A stretch of DNA of 64,000 bases from Paenarthrobacter histidinolovorans. GTDB lineage: Bacteria > Actinomycetota > Actinomycetes > Actinomycetales > Micrococcaceae. The DNA is taken from contig NZ_BMPM01000004.1 in the NCBI RefSeq assembly GCF_014647595.1, positions 57,762 through 121,761 on the forward strand. The letters run 5' to 3'. The notes under the pieces are model-generated. The model was not told the origin of the DNA and did no database searches. It saw nothing but the letters and a program-made list of their open reading frames with translations. The translations under genes were made by a program, and so were the position numbers. This document shows positions 18,195-26,889 of the stretch, piece by piece. The number at the start of each line of letters is the position of its first letter. The first letter of the stretch is position 1.

Positions 18195-18412
18195 GGCTTC
18201 TCGCAAGGGAAAGGGGAGCCCAGTGAGGGGTGGTCCCGGCGCCTGGCTCCTGGGGTCGCCGTGACGAATGCCGGCCACCTTCGGGGTCATCTCACCGCGC
18301 GGAGGAGGACAGGTGTTTGCGTAATGCAAGCTTAAGCTTCCTCCGAAGCACCCATAAAGTCGAGACGCCGGCCTCGGCCGGTTACTGAAGCAAGGAAAGC
18401 GGGAACCTCATA

Positions 18413-19543
18413 GTGACGGAACTGGATTTAGGGGCGCTCTTTGACTCTTTAAGCAGGTTGCCCGACGTCGAGGCCGACAACTTGCAGGCCTACGACGCCA
18501 CGGACAGGCTCCTGCTGGAAACCGCCGTCGGATTCAGCTCTCCCCGGACCAGGATTGCCGTCATCGGCGACCGGTACGGTGCGTTGACCTTGGGTGCCTT
18601 GGCGGGTCTCGGCGTGGAACACGTCCGCGTCCACCAGGACCTTTTCACCGGGAGGCTGGCCCTGCAGCGTAACGCGCAGATGGCCGGGGCTGAGGGTAGG
18701 TACAGTCCCCATGAGCTTGGGCGTGAGCTGCTGGAGGGTGTGGAACTGGTGCTGCTGCAGTTGCCTAAAGCCCTGGCCGAGTTGGAGGAAACAGCCGACG
18801 CCGTTGCCCGCTTTGCTGCCCCGGGTGCAGTTTTACTGGCCGGTGGCCGCGTCAAGCACATGACGGTCGGCATGAACAGCGTGTTGGAGAAATATTTTGG
18901 GTCCGTCCAGCCACAGTTGGCCCGCCAAAAGTCCCGGATCCTGGTAGCGCGGGACGCCAGGCCGGTCGATGCCGCGCCGCCCTTTCCGGTGGTTGGGCCC
19001 TTGCCCGAACTGGATATCACCGTCAGTGCCCAGGGTGCCGTCTTTGCCGGCGCGCGCCTCGATATTGGCACCCGCTATTTGCTGACGTTCCTTGAGCGCA
19101 TGCCCCAGGCGCGGTGCGTGGTGGACCTGGGATGCGGTACGGGCATCCTCGCCACCATGGTTGCCATGCGGCAAAAGGAAGCGCGGGTTATCGCCACCGA
19201 CCAGTCTGCAGCCGCTGTTGCCTCGGCAAGGGGGACCGCACTGGCAAACGGGCTGGCCGGGCGGATCACTGTGCTCCACGACGACGCCATGTCCTCACTC
19301 CAGCCGGCCAGCGCCGATCTTATCTTGCTGAATCCGCCCTTCCATCTGGGCGCCAGCGTGCATGCCGGTGCCGCACTGCGGATGTTTGAAGCAGCAGCCC
19401 GGGTCTTGGCGCCGGGAGGGGAATTGTGGACGGTCTACAACAGTCACTTGCGCTACCGGCCGACACTCGAACGGCTCATCGGGCCCACTGAGGAAGAAGG
19501 GCGGAATCCGAAGTTCACGGTGACGCGGAGCAGGAAGCGCTGA
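18413..19543 (+). CDS. RsmC/RlmG-like rRNA guanine-N2 methyltransferase
   Basis: SAM-dependent methyltransferase of 376 residues with the tandem layout of RlmG/RsmC: a degenerate N-terminal domain (RIAVIGDRYGALTLGALAGLG) and a catalytic C-terminal domain with motif I VVDLGCGTGILA and the motif IV LNPPFH typical of N2-guanine methylation. Length matches RlmG (about 378). The likely target is a guanine in 23S or 16S rRNA, not decided from sequence. GTG start, preceded by AAGGAAAGCGGGA. Confidence 0.85.
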   Translation: MTELDLGALFDSLSRLPDVEADNLQAYDATDRLLLETAVGFSSPRTRIAVIGDRYGALTLGALAGLGVEHVRVHQDLFTGRLALQRNAQMAGAEGRYSPHELGRELLEGVELVLLQLPKALAELEETADAVARFAAPGAVLLAGGRVKHMTVGMNSVLEKYFGSVQPQLARQKSRILVARDARPVDAAPPFPVVGPLPELDITVSAQGAVFAGARLDIGTRYLLTFLERMPQARCVVDLGCGTGILATMVAMRQKEARVIATDQSAAAVASARGTALANGLAGRITVLHDDAMSSLQPASADLILLNPPFHLGASVHAGAALRMFEAAARVLAPGGELWTVYNSHLRYRPTLERLIGPTEEEGRNPKFTVTRSRKR

Positions 19544-19713
19544 GGGCTGTGCGTGACGCGTCAGTGAACTGTGCTCGCATACAATGCAGTGTCATCGTTA
19601 CCAACCCCTGACTTCACAGCCAGCGTGTGCTCATATCCGTGGGAGCAGTGGTGTCGTACGATGCACACAGAGACCAACTTCGACGAAGATTTTCCGAATG
19701 ACTAGGGGCATCA

Positions 19714-20964
19714 GTGACTGAGATCCGGCAGCCGACACCGAGGCGCGGAACCAACCTACCCCGCATGGGGGACTTCAACCTGACCGTCATTCTGGAGGCG
19801 ATCCGGCGGTCTTCGGGCGGACTCAGCCGTGTGGAGCTGGCGCAGATCGTGGGGTTGTCGCCACAAACGATTTCGAACATCTCCCGACGACTCCTTGACC
19901 AGCAGCTCATCGTCGAGGCAGGCAAGGAAGGCTCCGGTCCGGGAAAACCGCGCACCATCCTGCGCTTGAACCCTGCGGGTATGTACGCAGTCGGGGTGCA
20001 CCTTGATCCTGCTGTCATCACTTTCGTCGTCCTGGACCTGCTGGGCGATGTCGTCAAGCACTCCCGCATGGCTACCCCTGGTGGCGACCCTGCAGGGGTG
20101 ATCACGGGCATCGCCGAACAGATCCAGGCGCTCATCGAGGAGTCGGGGGTCGATGCCTCAAAGATTGCCGGCCTGGGTGTCGCAGTCCCGGGCCCGATCG
20201 ACCTCGACGAAGGTTCCGTGGTGGAGCCGCCGTTGCTGACGCGCTGGAACAGGGTGCGGATCAGGGAGGCGCTGGCAGATGCCACGGGCCTGGAGACGTT
20301 GGTGGACAAGGACGTCACCAGTGCGGCGGTGGCCGAGACCTGGGCCGGCGGCGCGAGTGGCGCGGGAAGCTTCGTTTTCATGTACATGGGAACCGGCATC
20401 GGTTGCGGCATCGTCCTTAACGACGAGGTGGTGCGCGGGACCTCCGGCAACGCCGGCGAAATCGGCCACATCGTTGTTGACCCGGAAGGGCCGCAGTGTG
20501 ATTGCGGGCTCCGTGGTTGCGTCAAATCATCCTGTATTCCACAGGTATTGGTGGCGGAAGCCGAAGCGGCAGGTGTCCTGGACGGGAACCGGCACGGGGC
20601 TGACGGTCCTGAAGTGCAGGAACGGTACGCGGAACTGTGTGACCGGGCAGATGCCGGCGACGAACGCGCCATAGCGATTCTGGACAAGTCTGCCACGCTC
20701 GTAGCGCGCGCGGTGTCCGTGGTGACCAACACCCTGGACGTGGAGCGCGTGGTTTTTGGTGGTCCGTTCTGGGGCCGCATGTCACCCTATTTCCTGGACC
20801 GGGTTCCCGGCCTCCTGGACAGGAACAACGCTGCCCGCATGATCCACGGACTCGAAGTCGTGGGCACCGGAGTAGGCGAAGACGTGGGCGCCATTGGTGC
20901 TGCTTGTCTGGTCCTGGAGCACATGCTTGCACCCCGCGCCCAACGGCTGCTGCTGGAGGGCTGA
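19714..20964 (+). CDS. ROK-family transcriptional regulator
   Basis: A 416-residue sugar-responsive regulator. A winged helix-turn-helix lies at residues about 15-75 (SRVELAQIVGLSPQTISNISRRLLDQ), followed by a ROK domain with GLGVAVPGPID, MGTGIGCGIV and the zinc-binding motif CDCGLRGC. GTG start with AGGGG upstream. It is 32 bases ahead of a sugar ABC importer, which it probably controls. A short palindrome TCGTACGA at 19654-19661 in its promoter could be an operator. Confidence 0.93.
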   Translation: MTEIRQPTPRRGTNLPRMGDFNLTVILEAIRRSSGGLSRVELAQIVGLSPQTISNISRRLLDQQLIVEAGKEGSGPGKPRTILRLNPAGMYAVGVHLDPAVITFVVLDLLGDVVKHSRMATPGGDPAGVITGIAEQIQALIEESGVDASKIAGLGVAVPGPIDLDEGSVVEPPLLTRWNRVRIREALADATGLETLVDKDVTSAAVAETWAGGASGAGSFVFMYMGTGIGCGIVLNDEVVRGTSGNAGEIGHIVVDPEGPQCDCGLRGCVKSSCIPQVLVAEAEAAGVLDGNRHGADGPEVQERYAELCDRADAGDERAIAILDKSATLVARAVSVVTNTLDVERVVFGGPFWGRMSPYFLDRVPGLLDRNNAARMIHGLEVVGTGVGEDVGAIGAACLVLEHMLAPRAQRLLLEG

Positions 20965-20996
20965 CCAGCAGCGCACGTTTGACTGATTGGAGCACC

Positions 20997-21068
20997 ATGC
21001 GCCCTGTGAAGACCATGCGCCCTGTGAAGACCAAGCGCCCTGTGATACCCATGCCCCCAGCGAAGACC
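20997..21068 (+). repeat. 18-bp in-frame tandem repeat, about four copies
   Basis: ATGCGCCCTGTGAAGACC occurs twice exactly (20997-21014, 21015-21032), followed by two diverged copies (21033-21050, 21051-21068). Each exact copy carries its own ATG in frame with the binding-protein gene, so the array adds MRPVKT units and alternative starts upstream of the signal peptide. Confidence 0.92.
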
Positions 21069-22421
21069 AGGCGATCCATGAAGATAGTGGCCGCATTCGC
21101 CGTAGCTGCTGTTCTTGCCGGGGTGACGTCGTGTTCGTCCACTCCGGACGCGGGCCGGAACACCACCCTGAAGATCGTCTACCAGAAGACCGATGCCTTC
21201 ACAGCGCTCGATACCGTGATGCAGGACGCCAAGAAGGAATTCGAGGCGGCCAATTCCGGTGTGACCGTGGACCTCCAGCCCATCCAGGCCAACGATGACG
21301 ACTACGGTACCAAGCTCGCCCTGGCGCAGCGGTCACCGGACACAGCACCGGATGTCTTCTATGAGGACACGTTCAAAGTACGTTCCGACGTCGACGCCGG
21401 TTACTTGCTCAAGTTGGACAGTTACCTTGGGAAATGGGACGACTGGGCGAACTTCAGCGACGCCGCGAAGGCGGCCGGCCGCACAGACGACGGGGCAATC
21501 TACGCGGTCCCGCTGGGCACTGATACGCGTGCGATCTGGTACAACAAGTCCGTCCTGCAGAAGGCAGGAATCGCTCTACCCTGGCAACCGAAGAGCTGGG
21601 ACGACATCCTGGTGATGGCCAGAAAAGTCAAGGCCGCCGATCCCACAGTGATTCCCTTCACCATGTACGCCGGCAAGGGCACGGGCGAAGGCACCGTGAT
21701 GCAGAGCTTTTATGAGCTCCTCTACGGCACCGGCAGCACCTTGTACGACGAGGACCAACGGAAGTGGGTGGTCGGTTCCCAAGGGTTCACCGACTCACTT
21801 GCCTTCCTGAAGACCCTCTATGACGAGAAGCTCGCTGTTAGTCCGGCGGAAGCACTTGATGCCAATGTCTGGAAGAAGGTCTTCGGGGAGTGGTTCCCGC
21901 AGGGCAAACTGGGGGCCACCGTGGAAGGTTCCTACGCGCCGTCGTTCTGGAAAAAAGGCGGTGCCTACGAATGGGCCGGCTACGAACAGGACATGGCTGT
22001 AGCGGCCTTCCCCACCCAGAAGGGCCAGGAACCAGGCAGCGTCAGCATGTCAGGCGGTTGGACCCTCGCCGTGGGTGCGGGGACCAAGAGCCCCGAGCTT
22101 TCCTTCCAGTTCCTCGCTACCGCTCTGAACAAGAAGAACGCCTTGGCGTACGACATCAACAACTCGCAGATTGCTGTTCGCGCGGACGTGGCCGCTGATC
22201 CGGGCTACCTTGCCGCAAATCCTTTCGTCAAGGACGTGTCCGGCTTGGTGGACGTAACACACTACAGGCCCGCCACCGCTGACTATCCGCGGATTTCCAC
22301 CGCCGTCCAGGTCGCCACGGAATCGGTCATCACAGGCCGCCAAAGCCCTCAGGAAGCCGCCGCGGATTATGACGCCACGGTCCGCAAGCTGGTAGGGGAG
22401 GACAAGGTCCTGCAGCGATGA
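20997..22421 (+). CDS. Sugar ABC transporter substrate-binding lipoprotein
   Basis: Extracellular family-1 solute-binding protein, 474 residues from ATG 20997 (GGAG at 20989-20992). A lipoprotein signal sits at MKIVAAFAVAAVLAGVTSC with the lipidated Cys in VTSC. Upstream of it is an unusual 27-residue basic extension built from a repeated MRPVKT unit, ending in TRRS, which could make a twin-arginine signal; ATG 21078 would skip the extension. The mature part has the fold signatures (TLKIVYQKTDAF, NDDDYGTKLALAQRSPDTAPDV). Its stop overlaps the first permease. Confidence 0.92.
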   Translation: MRPVKTMRPVKTKRPVIPMPPAKTRRSMKIVAAFAVAAVLAGVTSCSSTPDAGRNTTLKIVYQKTDAFTALDTVMQDAKKEFEAANSGVTVDLQPIQANDDDYGTKLALAQRSPDTAPDVFYEDTFKVRSDVDAGYLLKLDSYLGKWDDWANFSDAAKAAGRTDDGAIYAVPLGTDTRAIWYNKSVLQKAGIALPWQPKSWDDILVMARKVKAADPTVIPFTMYAGKGTGEGTVMQSFYELLYGTGSTLYDEDQRKWVVGSQGFTDSLAFLKTLYDEKLAVSPAEALDANVWKKVFGEWFPQGKLGATVEGSYAPSFWKKGGAYEWAGYEQDMAVAAFPTQKGQEPGSVSMSGGWTLAVGAGTKSPELSFQFLATALNKKNALAYDINNSQIAVRADVAADPGYLAANPFVKDVSGLVDVTHYRPATADYPRISTAVQVATESVITGRQSPQEAAADYDATVRKLVGEDKVLQR

Positions 22422-23287
22422 AGATTCGCCGCCTCTCGCGGCTCCTGCCAGTAGCCCCGGCCATTCTGCTCCTCCTGGTCTTCCTGCTCGCTCCCGTGGC
22501 ATGGTCCTTTTACGCCTCCTTCACAGACGCTGCCTTGACCGGGAAAGCGGCACGGGAGCCGCAATGGGTAGGCGCGGAGAACTACGTCCGGATGGTTACC
22601 GACGACGCCTTTCCCACGGCTGTGTGGCTCACTGTGGTTTTCGTGGCTGCTTCGGCGGTGCTGGGCCAGAACCTCCTCGGATTGCTGATCGCCCTGCTCA
22701 TGACACGTTCGCGCAAAAGCGTGTCCGACTGGGTGGGCACTGCCGTGGTGGCAGCCTGGGTGCTCCCTGAAATAGTGGCGGCGTTCGCGGCATACGCGTA
22801 TTTCAACCGGGACGGGACGCTGAACCAGCTGCTGGCCGTGTTGGGAACCCACGGCCTGGATTGGCTGTATTCGTTCCCGCTGGTCGCCATCATTCTCGCC
22901 AACACCTGGCGCGGTACGGCATTCTCCATGCTCGTGTACCGGGCAGCGCTGGCGAATGTTCCCCGGGATGTCTCCGAGGCGGCGCTCATGGATGGTGCCC
23001 GTGGATGGCAGCGGCTGGCGTTCATTACCCTGCCGCTGATCAGGAACAGCATTGCCACCAATCTGATGCTGATCACCCTGCAGACGCTGGCCGTGTTCAC
23101 TCTCATCTGGGTGATGACGGCGGGTGGGCCCGCCAACGCCAGCACCACCCTGCCGGTCCTCGCCTACCAGGAAGCGTTCAAGTTCGGGGACATTGGTTAC
23201 GGCACTGCCGTGGCATCGGTGCTGATCCTGCTGGGCATGGTTTTCGGTGCCGTGTACGTGTGGCTGCTGCGCGAGCGGCGCGCATGA
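22418..23287 (+). CDS. Sugar ABC transporter permease (MalF type)
   Basis: Integral membrane subunit of 289 residues with six predicted TM helices and the permease EAA loop (EAALMDGARGWQRLAFITLPLI) that contacts the ATPase. It starts within the stop of the binding-protein gene (ATGA) and its own stop overlaps the next permease in the same way, so the three are translationally coupled. The sugar is not identifiable. Confidence 0.95.
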   Translation: MKIRRLSRLLPVAPAILLLLVFLLAPVAWSFYASFTDAALTGKAAREPQWVGAENYVRMVTDDAFPTAVWLTVVFVAASAVLGQNLLGLLIALLMTRSRKSVSDWVGTAVVAAWVLPEIVAAFAAYAYFNRDGTLNQLLAVLGTHGLDWLYSFPLVAIILANTWRGTAFSMLVYRAALANVPRDVSEAALMDGARGWQRLAFITLPLIRNSIATNLMLITLQTLAVFTLIWVMTAGGPANASTTLPVLAYQEAFKFGDIGYGTAVASVLILLGMVFGAVYVWLLRERRA

Positions 23288-24105
23288 AGCGCTCCAGAGC
23301 CAGGGTCGGTGCCGACGTCGCCTTGCTGGTAATCGGTTTGTGCTTTGCGGCGCCGCTGCTGTGGCTGGTGCTGGCCGCCGTCGACCCTCAAGCGGGCTAC
23401 CAGACCAAGGTGCCCCCGGCGCCGTCGCTGATCAACTTCAGTGCCGTCATGACTCCGGAACTACTGGGACGCCCGCTGCTGAACAGTTTCGTCTTGTCCG
23501 CCGGTACGGCACTGGTAAACGTACTCGCAGCCGTCCTGGCCGCCTACCCGCTGTCCAGGTACCGGTCCCGTTTCAACAAGCCCTTCATGTACACCGTTCT
23601 TTTAGGAACCTCACTGCCAGTGACCGCCATCATGGTCCCGGTTTACGGCTTGTTCGTTCAACTGCAGCTACTGGACTCCATGGCAGCGACCATCTTCTTC
23701 ATGGCCACCACCACTTTGCCCATGGCGATCTGGATGGCCAAGAACTTCATGGACACGGTACCCCTGGAACTGGAAGAAGCGGCGTGGATGGACGGGGCAT
23801 CGAACCTGGTGACGCTGCGGACCATCGTCCTGCCGCTCATGGGACAGGGCCTCGGAGTGGTGTTCATCTTTGTCTTCATCCAGGCCTGGGGGAACTTTTT
23901 CGTTCCCTTCATCCTTTTGCTGTCGACGGGCAAGCAGCCGGCTGCGGTGTCCATCTTCAGCTTCTTCGGCCAGCATGGCGCCATTGCCTACGGTCAGCTG
24001 GCTGCATTCTCCATCCTCTATTCGGTCCCGGTACTGGTGCTCTACGCGGTGGTGTCACGGGGCATGGGGAACTCGTTTGCGATGTCAGGGGCAATGAAAG
24101 GCTAG
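23284..24105 (+). CDS. Sugar ABC transporter permease (MalG type)
   Basis: Second membrane subunit, 273 residues and six TM helices, with the EAA loop EEAAWMDGASNLVTLRTIVLP. The ATG at 23284 overlaps the previous stop. No ATP-binding subunit follows; as in many actinobacterial carbohydrate importers, a shared MsiK-like ATPase elsewhere is the likely partner (inference). The gene ends 28 bases before the end of a small gene on the opposite strand, with a 12-bp GC palindrome at 24121-24132 between or overlapping the two 3' ends. Confidence 0.94.
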   Translation: MKRSRARVGADVALLVIGLCFAAPLLWLVLAAVDPQAGYQTKVPPAPSLINFSAVMTPELLGRPLLNSFVLSAGTALVNVLAAVLAAYPLSRYRSRFNKPFMYTVLLGTSLPVTAIMVPVYGLFVQLQLLDSMAATIFFMATTTLPMAIWMAKNFMDTVPLELEEAAWMDGASNLVTLRTIVLPLMGQGLGVVFIFVFIQAWGNFFVPFILLLSTGKQPAAVSIFSFFGQHGAIAYGQLAAFSILYSVPVLVLYAVVSRGMGNSFAMSGAMKG

Positions 24106-24133
24106 CCCCCTCGGGACGCTGCGGCGCGCCGCT

Positions 24134-24367
24134 TCAGTCGATGTCTTCGATGATCTCGCCGAAGGGGATGGACTCGTCCACGTGGGCTTGGTGGCCTGTT
24201 GGTCCCCTATTGAAAGTGATACGGACACCGTGCCGCTGATCGGCTGCTGACTGGAGAAGAACGGGGCGTACGGCATCGATGACGTGCTGGTCCTGCGATG
24301 CCAGATAATTCTGATAGGCGGCTGGTAGCTGATGCATGGCAAAAGGATAGACCTCAGGCGCCCCCAT
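24134..24367 (-). CDS. Small hypothetical protein
   Basis: A 77-residue acidic protein ending PFGEIIEDID. It has no TM helix, signal or recognised motif. It contains a short ITFNRG-type strand pattern with many charged residues. The ATG at 24367 lacks a clear Shine-Dalgarno; a second Met at 24337 is possible. It converges on the sugar permease gene and is divergent from moxR. Its codon usage looks coding, but function is unknown. Confidence 0.6.
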   Translation of the reverse strand: MGAPEVYPFAMHQLPAAYQNYLASQDQHVIDAVRPVLLQSAADQRHGVRITFNRGPTGHQAHVDESIPFGEIIEDID

Positions 24368-24486
24368 GGGGAGGGGTACCCATTGCGGCCTTGAGCGGGT
24401 GCCGTTTGGATAGAGTGGCCGATGCAGGCGGAATCACTAAGCCCACCGCTTGCGGCACGACTCATAACGCCAGCGAGGGGACCCCA

Positions 24487-25494
24487 GTGCACCAGATCAC
24501 AGCCACGGCCGGAATCGATGCACCGGACATGGCGCGCGCCCAGCAATTGGTGGGCAGCATAGTCCGGAGCTTCGAAAACAAAGTGGTGGGCCAGACCCGG
24601 CTGCGGGAGACCTTGGTGATTGGCTTGCTCACCGGGGGGCATGTGCTGCTGGAAAGCGTCCCCGGACTCGCCAAGACCACAGCAGCCCAGGCCATCGCGG
24701 AATCGGTCAGTGCAGACTTCCGACGGATCCAGTGCACGCCGGACCTGCTGCCCAGTGACATCGCGGGAACCCAGATTTTCGACGCCGCCAAGGGCACCTT
24801 CGTCACGCAGCTGGGGCCCGTCCACGCCAACATCGTGTTGCTGGACGAGATCAACCGATCCAGCGCAAAAACCCAAAGCGCCATGTTGGAAGCCATGCAG
24901 GAACGGCAGACTTCAATCGGCGGGGAATCCTATCCTTTGCCGCAACCGTTCCTGGTACTTGCTACGCAAAACCCGATTGAGCAAGAGGGCACCTATCGCC
25001 TTCCTGAAGCACAAATGGACAGGTTCATGCTCAAGGATGTCCTGGACTATCCCAGCCCCGCCGAAGAAGCCGAGGTGATCCGGCGGATCGACGCTGGAGT
25101 GTTCAGTGCAGAGCAGAAACCGCCGGCAGCCGCTTCCCTCGACGCGGTGGTTCAAGTGCAGGAACTCGTGCGTCGCGTCTACATCGATCCGGCCATCGTC
25201 CGGTACATCGTTGGTCTGGCTTACGTCACCCGCAACGCGTCCCAGTACTTGGAACCCCACCTTGCCAACCTGGTGGAGTTCGGGGCCAGCCCGCGGGCCA
25301 GTATCGCCTTCAGCCAGGCGGCCCGCGCCTTGGCCCTGCTCAACGGGCGTGACCACGTCATTCCCGAGGACGTGAAGAACCTGGCCCACCGCGTCCTGCG
25401 CCACCGCATCATCCTCGGCTTCGACGCGGTGGTGGAGGGTATTGCCGTGGAGACCGTCATCGATGCCGTCCTGGCGTCCGTCCAGACGCCGTAA
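24487..25494 (+). CDS. MoxR-family AAA+ ATPase
   Basis: AAA+ chaperone-like ATPase of 335 residues: Walker A variant ESVPGLAKTT, Walker B IVLLDEIN, sensor 1 LATQNPIEQEGTYRLPEAQ and sensor 2 near GASPRASI. MoxR proteins work with vWA-domain partners to assemble or activate enzyme complexes. GTG 24487 is preceded by GAGGGG; the open frame from 24298 is not MoxR-like. It heads a six-gene operon of MoxR, DUF58, DUF4381-like, two vWA proteins and a TPR protein. Confidence 0.94.
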   Translation: MHQITATAGIDAPDMARAQQLVGSIVRSFENKVVGQTRLRETLVIGLLTGGHVLLESVPGLAKTTAAQAIAESVSADFRRIQCTPDLLPSDIAGTQIFDAAKGTFVTQLGPVHANIVLLDEINRSSAKTQSAMLEAMQERQTSIGGESYPLPQPFLVLATQNPIEQEGTYRLPEAQMDRFMLKDVLDYPSPAEEAEVIRRIDAGVFSAEQKPPAAASLDAVVQVQELVRRVYIDPAIVRYIVGLAYVTRNASQYLEPHLANLVEFGASPRASIAFSQAARALALLNGRDHVIPEDVKNLAHRVLRHRIILGFDAVVEGIAVETVIDAVLASVQTP

Positions 25495-25505
25495 CGGGTC
25501 GGCAG

Positions 25506-26438
25506 GTGCCCAGTCTCATAAGACGCGTCAAGTCGAAGATGTTCATCTTCGCCCATCGCAGGACCCTCAGCCTGCTCGACGGCGAGTACGGTTCCGTTTT
25601 CAAGGGCCGAAGCCTCGATTTCGACGAGCTGCGAACCTACGTTCCCGGTGACGAGGTCAGGGACATCGACTGGAAGGCCACGGCACGGCACGGCTCGCCC
25701 CTGGTCAAGCGGTACGTTGCCATTCGACGCCACTCGGTGCTGTTGCTGGTGGACACCGGCAGGAACATGGCAGCAGAGGCGCTCTCGGGGGAAAACAAGA
25801 AGGACGTCGCTGTTCATGCGGCGGGGGTCATTGGATACCTTGCGTGCCGCCACGGCGATGACGTAGGCCTCGTGCATGGAAATGCGAGCGCATCCCGGTA
25901 CAGGCCTCCCAAGAGCGGCGAGGAACACTTGGAACGGCTGCTCCGGGACATCGACTCGAGCATCAGTCCAAAGACCCATCCCAGTGACATAGCGGAGCAG
26001 CTGGACTACGTCCTGCGGTTCATCAAAGGACGGATGCTGGTGGTGGTTGTTGCTGACGAGGTGCTGCCCGATGCCAGGACCGCGGACCTGATGCGCAGGC
26101 TCCGGGCACGGCATGAACTTCTTTGGTTGACTGTCCGCGACGCCGACCTCGCACCGGGGCCGGACACACCGGGACAACAGGACAGCATGGACGTCGGTAC
26201 CGGCCACGGCATACCGCTTCCGCTTGCCGCGGACCGGGCAGTGCGGGCCGCTTACGAGCGGGCAATGAACGAACGTGCCGAGCAGCGCGGGGCTCTTTTC
26301 CGCCGCCTGGGTATCGCCGAACAACAGGCCACCGGCAGCGATGACGTTCTCACGGCGGTCTTCGCCCTTTTGGAAAAGCACCGTTCGGGAGCACTCACCT
26401 CCCGGGGCGGGGCGAAAAGGGGCCAGGGTGCCGACTGA
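25506..26438 (+). CDS. DUF58 protein
   Basis: A 310-residue cytoplasmic protein with the DUF58 core RTYVPGDEVRDIDWKATARHG followed by a vWA-like fold (VLLLVDTGRNM, MLVVVVADEV) that has an incomplete MIDAS (DTGRN). DUF58 proteins regularly follow MoxR and probably bridge the ATPase and the membrane vWA proteins. Start GTG 25506, 12 bases after moxR; its end overlaps the next gene by 11 bases. Confidence 0.92.
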   Translation: MPSLIRRVKSKMFIFAHRRTLSLLDGEYGSVFKGRSLDFDELRTYVPGDEVRDIDWKATARHGSPLVKRYVAIRRHSVLLLVDTGRNMAAEALSGENKKDVAVHAAGVIGYLACRHGDDVGLVHGNASASRYRPPKSGEEHLERLLRDIDSSISPKTHPSDIAEQLDYVLRFIKGRMLVVVVADEVLPDARTADLMRRLRARHELLWLTVRDADLAPGPDTPGQQDSMDVGTGHGIPLPLAADRAVRAAYERAMNERAEQRGALFRRLGIAEQQATGSDDVLTAVFALLEKHRSGALTSRGGAKRGQGAD

Positions 26439-26889
26439 ATCCACGTTCTACGCACCTCTTCAATACCAGCCCCAGTGGATGTGGCTGGGGGTTGTCCTCA
26501 TTGTGCTGGTTGCAGGGTGGTACGGATGGCTCTTCCGGCCACACCGGGCACTCACGTCCGCCGGGCGGATGAGCGATCAACCGGACCTGGAGACATTGCG
26601 TTCGCGCTGCCTGGAAGCGATTGAGGCAACCGCAGCGGACGCCGACGCCGGGCGGGTACCGGTGCGCGACGCCCACCAACGGCTCAGCTTCCTCGTAAGG
26701 GAGTTCGCCGGTGCTGCAACCGCACTGCCCGTCACCTCCATGACCCTGGATGAGCTACGCCATGAGGGCTTTGACGGCTTGGCTGAGGGGATCGCCGAAA
26801 TCTACCCCAGTGAATTCTCGGCCTTACCGGTCCAACCTGTAAGTCACTCCGCCGATATCGCCCGCAAGGTGGTTCAGGCATGGAACTGA
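26428..26889 (+). CDS. DUF4381-like membrane protein
   Basis: A 153-residue protein with one N-terminal TM helix (MWLGVVLIVLVAGWYGWLF) and a helical cytoplasmic domain (LETLRSRCLEAIEATAAD; DAHQRLSFLVREFAGAATAL). This is the layout of DUF4381 proteins found between DUF58 and vWA genes in MoxR operons. The GTG at 26428 overlaps the DUF58 gene, and its stop overlaps the next vWA gene by ten bases. Family assignment is from context and pattern. Confidence 0.8.
   Translation: MPTESTFYAPLQYQPQWMWLGVVLIVLVAGWYGWLFRPHRALTSAGRMSDQPDLETLRSRCLEAIEATAADADAGRVPVRDAHQRLSFLVREFAGAATALPVTSMTLDELRHEGFDGLAEGIAEIYPSEFSALPVQPVSHSADIARKVVQAWN

Noticed and set aside
18328..18339. Palindrome AAGCTTAAGCTT before the methyltransferase gene
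   Set aside because: Perfect but short; two adjacent HindIII-type sequences with no regulator or promoter alignment to support an operator.
19554..19563. Palindrome TGACGCGTCA after the methyltransferase gene
   Set aside because: Too short and no T-run for a terminator; no sign of an operator.
22861..23283. Upstream extension of the second sugar permease frame
   Set aside because: Out of frame with the first permease; the true start ATG 23284 overlaps the stop and begins a normal permease.
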